A stretch of DNA of 64,000 bases, from positions 9,610,001 through 9,674,000 of the forward strand of contig CP075494.1 of assembly GCA_021613535.1 (NCBI GenBank), given 5' to 3'. The notes beneath the pieces were generated by a model. That model was not told the origin of the DNA. It saw only the letters and a program-made list of their open reading frames with translations, and did no database searches. Below, one piece after another: positions 42,682-58,200 of the stretch. The stretch comes from Adineta vaga. Taxonomy: Eukaryota > Rotifera. Each line of letters starts with the position of its first letter. Within the stretch, counting starts at the first letter, position 1. The position numbers were made by a program, and so were the translations under genes.

Positions 42682-45212
<2,531 letters not shown>

Positions 45213-48200
45213 TTTTGTTTTCCGAAACATGATTTCTTCTTGTTTATTAGTATTTTTTTTTTCTTTCTTTCTTTCTTCTTTTTCGTTTATGTAATACCAA
45301 GTGATATACTTCTAGATGTTATTATCAACGAAAGATTTGTCTTTTTTTTTTGTTATTTTATAAACATGAACGTTCTATCTTTAAAAGATTAGGTCGAGTC
45401 AACATGTTCTTATATCTTTCAAATATCATATCATCTGATGACATGTAATCATTTACGAAGATCAGGAAAGAATCCTGATGAGTAACTGTGTGTTATGGTG
45501 AAACTAAATGGTTCATTGTGACCTTTTTCGAAGAATGGTTGCTGTAGTAAATAAAAATAATATTAGAAAATATCTATCTGTATGTTACTGATGAAATCTT
45601 TTTCAACATACCATCTTACATATATATATATATATGTATGTCATGTTCGGAGTTAATACATCAACTAGATTGAACTTTGAAAAACATTAGTAATTTCTCT
45701 TACTATCTTTAGAAGCGTGAATAATGTTCTGGTTTGCATTTAGTTTAATAGTTTTAACAGATGTGAACGTTCATATTAGAGTGTTTATTTTCATAACAGT
45801 AAGTAGAATTTGTTTAGCAAATACTTCATTCTATAGAACATAATACACAATTTCGAAATCATCTGATTTACAAAAACAAAATTCAATATTCTCTGATGTT
45901 CTATACTTGAAATGTCGCTTTCCTTTTCTTCAGGATAAAAATACGATTATTCATGAGTACATTTTTTTTTATTTCCCTTGATATATTTACAAATTATCGT
46001 TTTCGATGATAGGTTTTTTTACTATGAATAGGAAACAGATAGGATATTACTTGAAGACTTCAGATTATTCTCGTAATCATCTTTTTTACTTCGAGTCTCG
46101 CGAGGTATAATCATCTTTTTCTACCAAATGTTCTCTATAAACGACACATATGGTCTCGTTTTTTTTTCCCAATATTCACATCTGTATTTGTAGATAAGGT
46201 TAAAGTTTCCTTTTTCTTTCTTCATTCAATTAAACATGACGTTAAATTTCTTCAGTGGAAATATTTTTACCATTGTCATTCTTATGAAAAGTACATGTAA
46301 TTAGTGTAAAAAATAATGAGAATTTCTTAGTTTTTAATCAACAGGTATCCAAATGGTTTTGTCATGCTTAAGAATATATCCAAGAATTCATTTAATTTCA
46401 TCATATAGAGATAACGCATGTCTAAAGTTCCTTCATTCGCATTTGACTTCTAAAAGAACAACTTTATTTCCAACGTTTCTTTCCTCCCAAAAACATCTTC
46501 TGCTGTATTTCGTAATTAGTTTATCGACGGAAATGTTCTTTCTTTTTTTCTACTTAAGAACAATTTACTTTCGAACGCATATTATCATAGTATCAACTTG
46601 ACACTACTTCACTACTAGAAAAGTATGATATTGAAAGTACAATCATTGTTAAAATAGACATAGATTCTGCTAATTTACCTTTTCAAATTCCGTCTAAGTA
46701 AAAGAATAATTGAAATCTTTTAGAAATAGATCTACATTTTGTTGAATTACCTATAGGTCATCTAATAAGTGTATTTTCTGATGGAGTAAGATTGATTATT
46801 TTGTTTTACGTCATTGACATGATTGAGTTTAATGAGTTGATCTTCATTTTTTGATTTCGATGGCATACAATTAGAAGACACTCATTACGTGTGTAACATA
46901 TATAAAGGAAAAGATCTTTCCGTCTGATGCAAAAAAGAAAATGATAAATATCATGATATATTATTAGATTATGTAGGTGCAAATTTTGTCCGATATTTTT
47001 CATATAAAAGTCATAATTTACTTGAAAATATTCTGCTTTTATTAGACATTTCTACTTTGAGCTGTTTAATGAAGTATATGTATCATTATTACAGAGACAA
47101 AAGACGGATTTTATTTTTAGGCAATAAAACATCTTTATGAGAAAAGACCAGTATATCATGAACAAATTAAATAGATCTTCGATGTAAATGAATATTTTCC
47201 CTTCTATAGTTTTATATTCTTTTAATCTCTAGGTATTCGATGACAACGAAGTTGGTAGATGAATAAAATTTGCTTTTTTGATAATTTATTAAACAAATGA
47301 CAAAACGGATAGGGGTATGTATATATATATATATGTTTCGTTTCAATCTTGTATAGAATTCTTGTGATAGATTTATAAAAAGTTAATATGAAGTTAAAGA
47401 TTTCTTCAAAGAAAAAGCACCTTATGATCGACATAGGATATGTTATCAAACAAATAAGAACCAAGATTTTCATTTAATTAAGAAGTAATTCTTCATTTTC
47501 CGTCTGCACGTTTTCTTTTTAATTACATTTGATATATTTATGAGAAAAGAACTCTTCTTTCACTCTTAAGTACAGATATCATCTTAGATAGTATAGATTA
47601 CATCTGGTCTTTTCTAGATATTGTTGTTTTTTTCATTGACTATTTGCGCATTTTTTTTCTCCATAGTTGCATGCAGATTAATCGATGAAAAATCTACAAA
47701 ACGTTTTTCTCTCTGATCTTTTTGTGATTAACTGACATATTGCTACAATTGCTTTCTTCTTTTTTAAATTTTTATTTCTTTGATTCCGAATGAAAACATA
47801 TTTGTGGAACAATAAATGATTAAGATATTGATTTTAAAGAGAACATTTAGTAGTAAAACTTGAAATCGTTTACAAATAAAAGAAAGATTGGTTTCCTTTT
47901 CCTCTATTTCCATTAGTATTTTATTGTCAGGTATGTAGCAAAAAGAAAGCACTATTATAACTAGTTAAAATAAATGGGAAAACGAGAAAAAAAGAAAGTC
48001 GTATTTTTGTTTTATTTTTAGTAACATCGATTTCTCTAACCTTGTCAATCTTTGTATGTACTTGAAGGCATGTTTTTTTCTTTAATTCGAATAATGAACA
48101 TCAATATGCGTTGTTCCAGGTTAGTTAGTCAATTTTGCGTAGGCATACTAGTCAGTCATTAATAGCAGAGAGATTCGCACACGCACAAACGTGCTTCTAT

Positions 48201-49911
48201 TGAGTTGTTTTTCTTACAGATATCAGCATGATGTTGCGTTCTTTTTTTCTTATGTGGTGAATTAAATCAGGAATTATTTCTCATAGACTGACTACTTCTT
48301 TTGTAATCGAATAAATCCGACTTTCGTGAGAAGATATCGTCTGCTCTTTTCTTTTAACTGTCACGTTAATAAAGCGAGGTCGAAAATGACATTCATTACA
48401 ATCATTTATAATAGGAGTCAATAAGATAATCCTAGTCGATGAAATCATTTTGTTTTCTATTCGTCATTAAAATGAATAGGATTTTCATGAGTTAATTAAT
48501 TCGATGTTAGCTATTAGGAAAATGAAGAAAAAAAAAGATCATTTCATGATTACTGCGAGTTAGATGTAAAAATAGAAGGTTAACATATAGGCATTTTATT
48601 ATTTGTTATAGATGAATTAGTTTATATAAAACGATTGATATAACAATAGATTGGTTCGAATAAAAATGTTATAAATATCAATTTCAAATAGAATCAGTGA
48701 AGTTGAAATAATTAAATCAGATATAGATTAAACCTATTCCAGAAGAATGAATAACATGAATGTAAGTAGTATATTATCGAGCTGTTAATATTTCTGTAAA
48801 AGTCTAGATTATTTTTATATATTGCCAGATACAAAAGACGATACGAACATTTTATAGGCAGTACATTCTCTTTTTTTTTTAATAAAACAGTAAGTTGTAT
48901 TTTTATATTGTATATAAAATATGATATATCAGAGCTATTACACATCATAGAATTGAAATAGTGTAGGTGAAAGAAATGCATTATGTCGAACTCATTTAAT
49001 CTTGAAACTCTATAATTTACGTTTTAAAATTGAAAGATAAAAAAGAAAATGATCGCAATTTTCTTATGTTTATAATGAACGAACTCGTTCACTCACAAAA
49101 CATCACGTTGAGACAATATGCACTTGAGGAAAATGCGTTTTGTTGATCTTAATTATGAGAAAAAATGTTGAAACTGACTTTCTTCAACTTACTTCACGTT
49201 TTGTTATAATTGAAAACATGAATAATAGATATAAGAAAGAAAAGATCTTGAATATCATAGAAAACAAATAAGTATATACCTTATGAAATATATATTTAAT
49301 TGTTCGGAGAAGTTTTTTTTTTCATCGTAAATAACTAAGAGATTAAAAGTCAAGTTTGCTATTCATTGAGTTGACTATTGAATTATTAAAGAATATGTTC
49401 CATTGTAATAGAAGTTCTCTCATGCAATGATCGCTAGTTAAGTTTCTTTCGATGATGATGAAGCACTAAACGATTTTCTATTGAGAAGAAAAAGAATTAA
49501 TAAATAAAATAACAACAGAAAGGGAAAAAGAACATTTTTTGACTTGTCTCCTCCTTCTTCTATTTCGAACAGTAGCGTTCATCATTGATTAGCAGATATG
49601 ATTAGATTTCTTTTCAATCGTGATCTTTTCCATTGTAAGAATAACAAAGCTTGAACTGATTCATATTCACATTGTTCTCAATATTCAAATGAGAAATGTC
49701 ATTTCATCCTAAAAATAACTTGCACTTAGTTCTCTCCTTCTATCTTCAATACTGATCTATAGGAGATAAATTGAACTCTTTATGTGTTTTCCTGTCTTTC
49801 TAGATATAAATTATTGTATTAATTTGACATCTTTGTCTCTTTCTCTCAATCGTTTTCTAATCACTTAATGTTAATTATTATCTAACATATTTATTCACTC
49901 GAAGACAATGA
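45213..49911. other. 4.7-kb gene desert between FOXK and a 7TM receptor
   Basis: The longest gene-free stretch in the window. Open frames (for example 46353-46601 +, 47222-47473 -, 48712-48981 -) are short and of random-looking composition. TA-type microsatellites occur at about 45619-45634 and 47317-47334. I found no tRNA box pair, transposon end or protein remnant. In an otherwise compact region a spacer this long could hold distal regulatory sequence for FOXK or the receptor, or an unspliced non-coding RNA; neither is shown. Confidence 0.6.
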
Positions 49912-51206
49912 ATGAGTATGTATTCATTTCACAAGTATTTTGTTTTTCTAATGAAATTTTTTTCAAGCTTTAGTTCACTAGCGAATGATTCTTCAACTCA
50001 AGAATGGGAACCATTACTTTTAATCAATCGAATTATTTATCGTGGTTATTTCTTATTTCTTATCATTGCTGGTACATGCGGAAATCTTCTGACTGCTGTT
50101 ACACTCCTTCGAGCTCGTTTACGTAAATATACAGCATGTCAATATATGGCAGTTTGTGCATTATTGAATATTGGTGTTTTATTAACCAATACTTTAAATA
50201 TGATGTTAACAAATGGTTTTGATATTCATTTACGTAGTCAACTTGATTTCACTTGGTGCCGAGCGAATACATTTGTTGCTCAATGGATTCGTGGTATGGC
50301 ATCCTGGATTCTTGTTCTAGTTGCATTTGATCGTTTTCGACAATCTAAAACTATTCAACGTACACAGAAAAAGAATGATTATACAGTTCTTATATCCATA
50401 TGTATAACTGGTTTTATTCTTTTGATATTAAATTTACATTATCTTCTCTTTACTGGTTACAAAGTTGATTTATTAGAACCTACGGAATTTTTAGCATGTG
50501 TTTTCAATAAACATAGTAATGATACCATTCAAAAATTTTTTGCGTCAACCAGTACATGGCAAGAACTTGTCACATATATTATTCTTGTAAGTAGATTGTA
50601 GAAAAGCTTCTGATTATGTTCATAATTTTGAATGTTCTTTTTTTCTCTTTCTAGCCATGTATTTTAACATTGATCTTTAATATATTTATCATAAAGAATT
50701 CCTTTTTATCTCCGATAAACAATGAACATCTGAAATCTCGTTCAAAAAGTCGAACACGACGTGTAACAACCATGTTACTTGCATCTCATATTGGTTTCTT
50801 AGCTCTTGTTGCTCCTGCACAAACATTTATTGCTCTTTCATTCGATCCATTACTTAATATGCAATCGAATGAAGGTACAAAATCATTTATGATTAAAGGA
50901 AATATCTATCAATGTTTAATTAATACATATTATGCAGCATCGTTTGTATTCTGTTTTGCTTCATCATCCATATTTCGTCGAGAAATTGATAAATTATTAA
51001 ATAGACATTATAGACCAAAACATTCATTAATCAGTGGTGTAAGCGAAGCATATTCACCGCATGAAAATCGACCATTCTTACAGAAAAAACGAATTAGTGG
51101 CGTGAATTATTCGAGTAGTAGTCCACAAGATGAACATAAACCTCAAAGAAGAACGCACAAAAGATCAACTGAGTCAACGATTGACACAGATGCATTTATA
51201 CAATAG
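49912..51206 (+). CDS. Rhodopsin-like 7TM receptor, peptide-receptor-like orphan
   Basis: Two exons, 49912-50586 and 50655-51206, joined in phase at TYIIL|PCILTL, 408 codons. Seven hydrophobic segments. TM1 has FLIIAGTCGNLLTAVTLL with the class-A GN motif, followed by ARLRKYTACQYMAVCALLN. TM3 has WCRANTF and ends VLVAFDRFRQ, so DRY is DRF. TM5 contains PCILTLIFNIFII. The third loop is basic (SRSKSRTRRVTTMLL), and TM6-TM7 have CFASSSIFRREIDKLL. The long C-tail is Ser/Lys-rich (phosphorylation likely). Overall it resembles invertebrate neuropeptide (FMRFamide-receptor-like) receptors, but the ligand is not assignable. AATAAA at 51452-51457 is a likely poly(A) signal. Confidence 0.87.
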
Positions 51207-52071
51207 AAAATTCTCTCTTTTTTTCTTCTCACGTCTGATGTAGTGTACAATAATGATGTTGTTGTTTTCTTTTTCTTCTTCTCTTTCATTTTGTTATTTG
51301 TTGTTAATCGTCTAAATATTTTATAGAGTTCTAGTTGCCATCGTAATATCTGTCTAATGAAAAATGATTTTTTTATTTCTTTGAAATTCGAAATCATCTT
51401 CTAGGACCTGTTTGTATATTTATATATAAATATTTGCTAAGATGATTGACAAATAAAACTTCAACTTAAACAAATTAATCTTACGAAAATTATAATCATC
51501 ACACTTGAATATTAAATAAAGTATGTTTCATCAACATAAGAAAAATACTGTTAACATCTATATGATATTTACTAGACGAACTTGTTTTGCTGCTTCAATT
51601 AAGAAATGAGAGTACTCAATTATCCTTTAAAATATGCGGACAAAATCACAACAATGTATTACGAACTTTTAGATGAAAGCTAACAAGTGAACACGTAGGC
51701 ATGTGTCATACAGTACTGAAACAAGAGGAAAAAACATACAACGATGCAAGTTTTGTTTAATTGGAAAAGAACTCAAATATCCTTATTTGGATAACAGTGT
51801 AATTAGAAAGGAAAAGGTTGTTGCGCTGGTACGGATGTCTCTTGAATGCATGATTTTGAAAGAGGAAATGACATGTTTATATCCTTCTGAAAGTAAAAAT
51901 TAATGTGAAATTTATAGATTTAATAAGAAACCTATCTGTCGAAACCGAAGTGTATTATAGAAAATATACAAAGATATCGTATCTGAAATCTCCATTGAGA
52001 ATTTTGATTAATATTTTCTACAGTTTAAATGACATATGAATAATGTATATGAGAAAAAAGATGTAAGTCTA
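51207..52071. other. Convergent 3' spacer
   Basis: About 865 bases between the stop codons of the receptor (+) and the nAChR subunit (-). It holds the 3' ends of both. The 66-residue frame at 51703-51903 has no recognisable features. Confidence 0.55.
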
Positions 52072-54245
52072 TTATTTCAATCGTAAATCTGGTGCTTGTT
52101 GAAAAATAATTCCAAAAACAAGCATTGTTCCTATTAGAAATAGAAAAACAAACAATCGATCAACAACACGTCCTAAGATTTGCCATTCTTGTCCAATAGT
52201 TGTATTATGTTCTTGTTGTTCATATCGACGTTCGTTTTGTTCGATAAGTTGATAAATATAATGAACCGATGCTTTGAAATTATTGTTTTCATTTGATTTT
52301 TGTTTTGCAGTATATGAACGAAGTACAAGTGGAATTGATGGTTCATGCTTATGATCCGATGAGATGATGGTAATCTTTTCATGGTCACTAGAATCTTCAT
52401 TGAATGTTAATAGGCCATTTTCAGATGATTTTGACTCATTTTTATGATTGATTTTCGTTCGTTTGTTGGCGGGTGATGTTGGTTTTGACTAATAAAAAGA
52501 AAGGATTGAAAATGAAAAGTTTCGTTTTGCTTTTACCGTAGGTTTTTGTTGTTTCTGATACCGAACGGGAAGATCAATATTCATAAAAAGAAGTTTAGGT
52601 ATAATGAAGAAAAATAGACGAGAAATCCAATTGGGTACAGGTTGTAAATAATGTTTACCATGATGATAGAGATTGAGTGATGCAACTGACATTGCTGTAG
52701 CAATACTGACAATGATAATGGCAGAGAAATAGTATATACCTAAACGAAATAAAAAAAAGAAAATATTCAATTTTCATATGTTTAGTAAGATATCGGTTTA
52801 AAAAGATAATGATTATAAATATAAGTAATAGAGAGTAGTAGGATTTAATCTTGAATAAGAATCAAATTAAAATAGAACTCGTTAGTTAGATTTGAGATTC
52901 CTGTCACGTTTCTTATTTCTCGACTAAAATTACAATGATATCATCACGTTTGATTAGAACGTCTTATTTACTTACCAATTAATGGCAATGAATCCGAATT
53001 GGGTGGCATACTATCTGCAACTAACATAAGAAAAACTGTCATCGAAAGAAGTGTTGTAACACCAATTGAAACTTTTTCACCTAGATAAAATGAAAAATAA
53101 AAGTATATCATAAATAATTCAAAACTAGTGATCATCAAACGAACCACTATCAGAAGGAACGCAAAACCCAAGAAAAGCAACAATAGTAATAAGAAAACAT
53201 GGAAGAATCATGTTGAATACATAAAATAATGGACGACGACGCATTTGTATCGTATAAGTTAAATCAGGAAAAGTTTCTGGACCTAAAATATTTCATAGAG
53301 AAATGATTCAATGTAATCTTTCTAACTTACAGCATGAATATTTAACAACATTTTTCTTCACGTGTAATCGAACGATTTCCCATTCTTAAAATCTAAATTT
53401 TGAAAATAACATGAAGAAATAAACTATTTATTTACCTGAATTAGCCATGAAATTGGTCAAATCACCCGATGGTGATTTTGCTGACAGATCAATTCGAGCA
53501 CTATCGTACGTCCATGATGCAAATTTCAATGTACAATTTTGTTCATCTATTTAAAAAATCACAACTATATTCAAATATAAATAAACATTATTATTCTCAC
53601 CAAATGGAAAATATCGAACATCAATTGAACATGAACTACGAAATATACCTGTAGATAACCATGTTACTATACCTTCAAATGAAACCATAACATTAGTAGA
53701 TATTTGACTCAATGATGCAAGATTATCCGCATTCTAATGAATACATAATTATTTCTAAGATAATTATCCTATGTTTAACACTTACATTATAGAGAACAAT
53801 ATCAGGCAACCAAACTTTATCATATTTAATATGTAATAAACTAACATTATCCCAATTTGATGGATTCCATCTTAATTTTGGATCAGGCCAGATCTGTTCA
53901 AAAGAATAATAGTAATTAAAAGAAAACCTAGAAAACATTCTTACCATAGTTAACCATTGATTAGTTGTGATAATTTGATTTTTTTCATCGACATCAATTA
54001 ATTGAGCAAGAGATAAATCAAATGAAACATTGGTGACATCAAGATGATGTAAAGCAGGTCGAACTGATTTATCATACACAATTGAATTTAATAAAGTTCG
54101 TATTAGATTCATTTCAACATCATTCTTTATTCCTACACTTCATTATAATTGATCGTGAACTAATAGATATCTTATCAAAAACTCTACCTGTAACTAATGA
54201 ATAGATTAAGAGAATCTTAAAAGTTGTATCAAACCGAATCAACAT
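52072..54245 (-). CDS. Nicotinic acetylcholine receptor alpha-type subunit
   Basis: Ten exons (54188-54245, 53945-54132, 53786-53893, 53601-53733, 53436-53546, 53331-53384, 53145-53282, 52976-53080, 52537-52739, 52072-52488) sum to exactly 504 codons plus stop. It is a Cys-loop ligand-gated cation channel subunit. Seen: signal peptide ([20 protein letters not shown]); loop [13 protein letters not shown]; the Cys-loop [15 protein letters not shown] with exactly 13 intervening residues; YSCC, the vicinal cysteine pair that defines alpha subunits; TM1 after [18 protein letters not shown]2 [19 protein letters not shown] with the preceding Glu; TM3 [17 protein letters not shown]; a long cytoplasmic loop; and TM4 near the end ([20 protein letters not shown]). 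Which alpha subtype cannot be told. Start chosen for the signal peptide. Confidence 0.94.
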
Positions 54246-54646
54246 TGTCGACAACAAATCTATGATAGAAGAAATGATTAATGAAAGAATTTGAGATGCA
54301 TATAAAATTAACATTCTGATTTCGATTATTTGCAAATATTCTTGGAATGCTAACGTTTATTATCGCAGAATGATACAAAGCGATTTAATTATCATCACAA
54401 ATTAGATTCCTTTAACAAGAATAAATGAATCTAATCGTATACACATGATTTCCCTTAAATAGAAGTAATGAATTATTAGAAATGCGAAATAGAACTTGAT
54501 AAGCAGAGGTCGCTCTTCAGCAGAATGTTGTTCGATTATTCTATTCCGATTGTCATGACAATATGTAGTTTCAATGGTAGAATTTTATTTCTATTTCTTT
54601 TTAATTTCCATAGAATAGAAGTCAATAAGACTAACGATTCTTCGAT
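54246..54646. promoter_or_regulatory. Head-to-head spacer nAChR (-) / RIBC2 (+)
   Basis: 401 bases hold both 5' regions. TTTTTAATTTCCATAG at about 54598-54613 is a candidate 3' splice site about 33 bases before the RIBC2 ATG. Confidence 0.5.
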
Positions 54647-56290
54647 ATGTATAAACTCGATATTCCATTGAACTTACAAGATAAAGCTGCTATCGAACGT
54701 CGTCGACGAGCGGAAGAAGAACGACAAGGACGTGTATTCAATTCGAAATATCGACAGATCGGAGTTCGTTGCTATAGATTCAAAATCTTATTTATAATCT
54801 GTTTTATTTTCTCCTCTCGTCTTGATATAGATCGATAAAGAAGCACTCGATGAACAAGTTCAAGATCGAAACTGGTTAGAAGAACTCGAACAAAAACGAG
54901 CCAATGCATTCGGTAAAAATCAAAACTCATTGAAAACTATACGATATTTGTCGTTGATTCTTTAGCTCAAGATGCTATTCGAAATGATAGGATTGCTCAA
55001 TTACTTGAACAACGACAAGAAAATGATGAAAGAGAATATAAACAATCTCTAAATGAATATCGTGCTATACATCAACAACCATCTGCACAAAGTATTTATT
55101 TATCGAAACTTTTCCTAAGAAATTTTATGAAGAAAAATATTTTTTCAATAGGAGAATGGGATTTAAATGATCCTGATTATTTAAAAAAAGATATGCCAGC
55201 ACGTGTATCTGATGATGATCCACGTTGTGGTCCAGCAAGTTTACAGAAATTTCAAGGTGAAGATCTTAATTCACGTGCGCGAGCAAAATATCAAAAAGGA
55301 CAATTACGTGAATGGTCACGAATGCAACAAGAAGCTCAACAACGTGCACAACAACAAGAACAAGCAGCTGATCGATTATTTAATGCTAAACAAAATGATT
55401 TAGATCAACGTGCTTTAGAACTTCAACGAGCAGAAGATGAATGTCAAAGAGCTATTAATCAATCGATTAGAAATTATAATGATGCTTTAGTAAGTCTAGA
55501 AAAATATATCCTAAATAACGATCGACAGTGAAAATTTTACGTTTACTATTTTTTCATGTGCCTACCAGTCTTCTCATGTGAATCTACTAATCAAAATATG
55601 ATTACTAAAAAGAGAAAAAAAGAACATTCCAATGAATTCCTGTTCATTGTCCCATATAATTATAACTGTTAGTTATTGTTGTTTTCTTTACAACTATTTT
55701 TGACACATGACTAGAACTTCCTTGTACGAAATAAAATATTTATCTTATTTATTTTAGTTGCGAGAAACACAAGAACGTCGTGCATGGAAAAAACGACAAG
55801 AAGATTATGATAATTATGCAGAAATGGCAAATATGATATCTTGTGATTTACTAACAGAAAATCCTGATCAAGCAATCAGTCAATTCGGTCCACATCGTGT
55901 TGTACCAGATCGATGGAAAGGTATGAGTGAAGATCAATTACGTCAAATTCGTGAAGAACAACAACAACAAATCGAAGAGAAAAAAGTAATTTTTCAAGTT
56001 GCTTCAATTGTCCATAAGATCTTTCTTTTTCTTTATTTTAGCGTCGTGATGAAGAAGAACAACAACGAAATAATGAATGGGATCGACGACGTCATGCTGA
56101 AGCTAAAGCTGGCATGATTGTGGAAAAACAATTGGAATATGAACAACATATATATGATCGAGATGTTTACAATGACAATCAACGTTTAGCAAAAGAACAA
56201 CGTAATCTCAAAGAATATCTTGATCGTGTTGTTTATACAAATCAACCGACAGCAGCATATCATTTGCAGTTTAATACAACATCAAGATGA
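54647..56290 (+). CDS. RIBC2: RIB43A-like coiled-coil protein 2 (RIBC2)
   Basis: Multi-exon gene starting MYKLDIPLNLQDKAAIERRR. RIB43A proteins are microtubule inner proteins of ciliary and flagellar doublets, lying near the protofilament ribbon. Seen: the N-terminal IERRRRAEEERQGRVFNSKYR block with the following IDKEALDEQVQDR, typical of the family; EWDLNDPDYLKKDMPARVSD, DPRCGPASLQKFQGEDL and RARAKYQKGQLREWSRMQQ; then long Glu/Gln/Arg coiled coils (QRAQQQEQAADRLFNAKQND); MANMISCDLLTENPDQA; RVVPDRWKGMSEDQLRQIR; and the terminal YLDRVVYTNQPTAAYHLQFN. It fits RIBC2 better than RIBC1 by memory. AATAAA at 56365-56370 is 75 bases after the stop. It is the second ciliary-doublet gene in the window after tektin-4. 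Confidence 0.93.
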
Positions 56291-56828
56291 AGTCATGAAT
56301 GTAAAGCGAACATTTACATTGAATTATATTTTGAAAATATTCATTCGATTTTCTATTTCACAGAAATAAATTAATTTCATTACATATTAGATTGATAATC
56401 TTCTTAATATAGATTTTCAATGATACCGTCAATGTTTATATATAAGAGTTATAGAAGATTAACCAGAGTGAGATGTACTCGTATCAAATAAGAAGTTTAT
56501 TCCTTTATCTGAGCCTATAAATTAAACCAATATATTCAGTTAATTTTTTTTCATGATGCTTCGTTGAAATAGTTATCATCATTGCACACGAAACTCATAT
56601 GAGAATATTATCAGATGTGATTTATAATAATATAAATTTCTTTCGTTGCTCTATCTTATCCCAAGAGGCATTCTTATATTTAAAAATAAACCACACAATG
56701 ACGACAAAGAGATGTTCAAAAAAGAAACAACTAAATAGATGCGGTAACAACACGGTCACACAAACACGTAACAAATATAAAACTGGTTGTTTCTCATCAT
56801 GGCTTGACTAAAAACATAAAACTGTTCT
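56291..56828. other. Convergent 3' spacer RIBC2 / SURF4
   Basis: About 540 bases between the stops of RIBC2 (+) and SURF4 (-). Apart from the RIBC2 AATAAA nothing is recognised; the frame at 56599-56811 (+) is unsupported. Confidence 0.55.
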
Positions 56829-57857
<1,029 letters not shown>

Positions 57858-58200
57858 GATCAATTAATCACCTATAGAAATCGATAAATAATAATCCTTC
57901 TCCTCTTTTTTCCAATATCTCTCTCTCTCTCTCTCTCGACACGACTACTCTGCTAACGTGGTTTTCCTATGGATTGGTTGATTAATTCTATCATTAATTT
58001 ATCGAAGAATTTTTCTTCTATGAATCATTCAATGAATTTTTTTCTCCATTTCTATGAAATTAAAATTAAAATATGGACAAATTTCAGCGAGAAAATTTGT
58101 GACAATAGATGTCGACACATTTGCCTGTCGTCCATTATTTTTAAATGAACGATCTATAACGGGTAATATAAACGAATATAGAAACAATATTCGATTCAAC
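57858..58200. promoter_or_regulatory. Head-to-head promoter region SURF4 (-) / KDM1A (+) with (CT)n tract
   Basis: 343 bases between two divergent start codons. A pure CT run (GA on the other strand) lies at about 57918-57937. CGATTTCTATAG on the minus strand ends at 57872, fourteen bases before the SURF4 ATG, and looks like a 3' splice site. A GA/CT tract in a shared promoter is a plausible GAGA-type open-chromatin element, but that is inference. Confidence 0.55.
57918..57937. repeat. (CT)n tract
   Basis: Ten CT units in the spacer between SURF4 and KDM1A. Confidence 0.9.

Noticed and set aside
46353-46601. 82-residue frame in the gene desert
   Set aside because: Short, no conserved motif, no splice context or neighbouring exon.
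58054-58200. In-frame upstream ATG of KDM1A
   Set aside because: The 49 extra residues match nothing in the family and probably are 5' leader; the ATG at 58201 directly precedes the short N-terminus and SWIRM domain.
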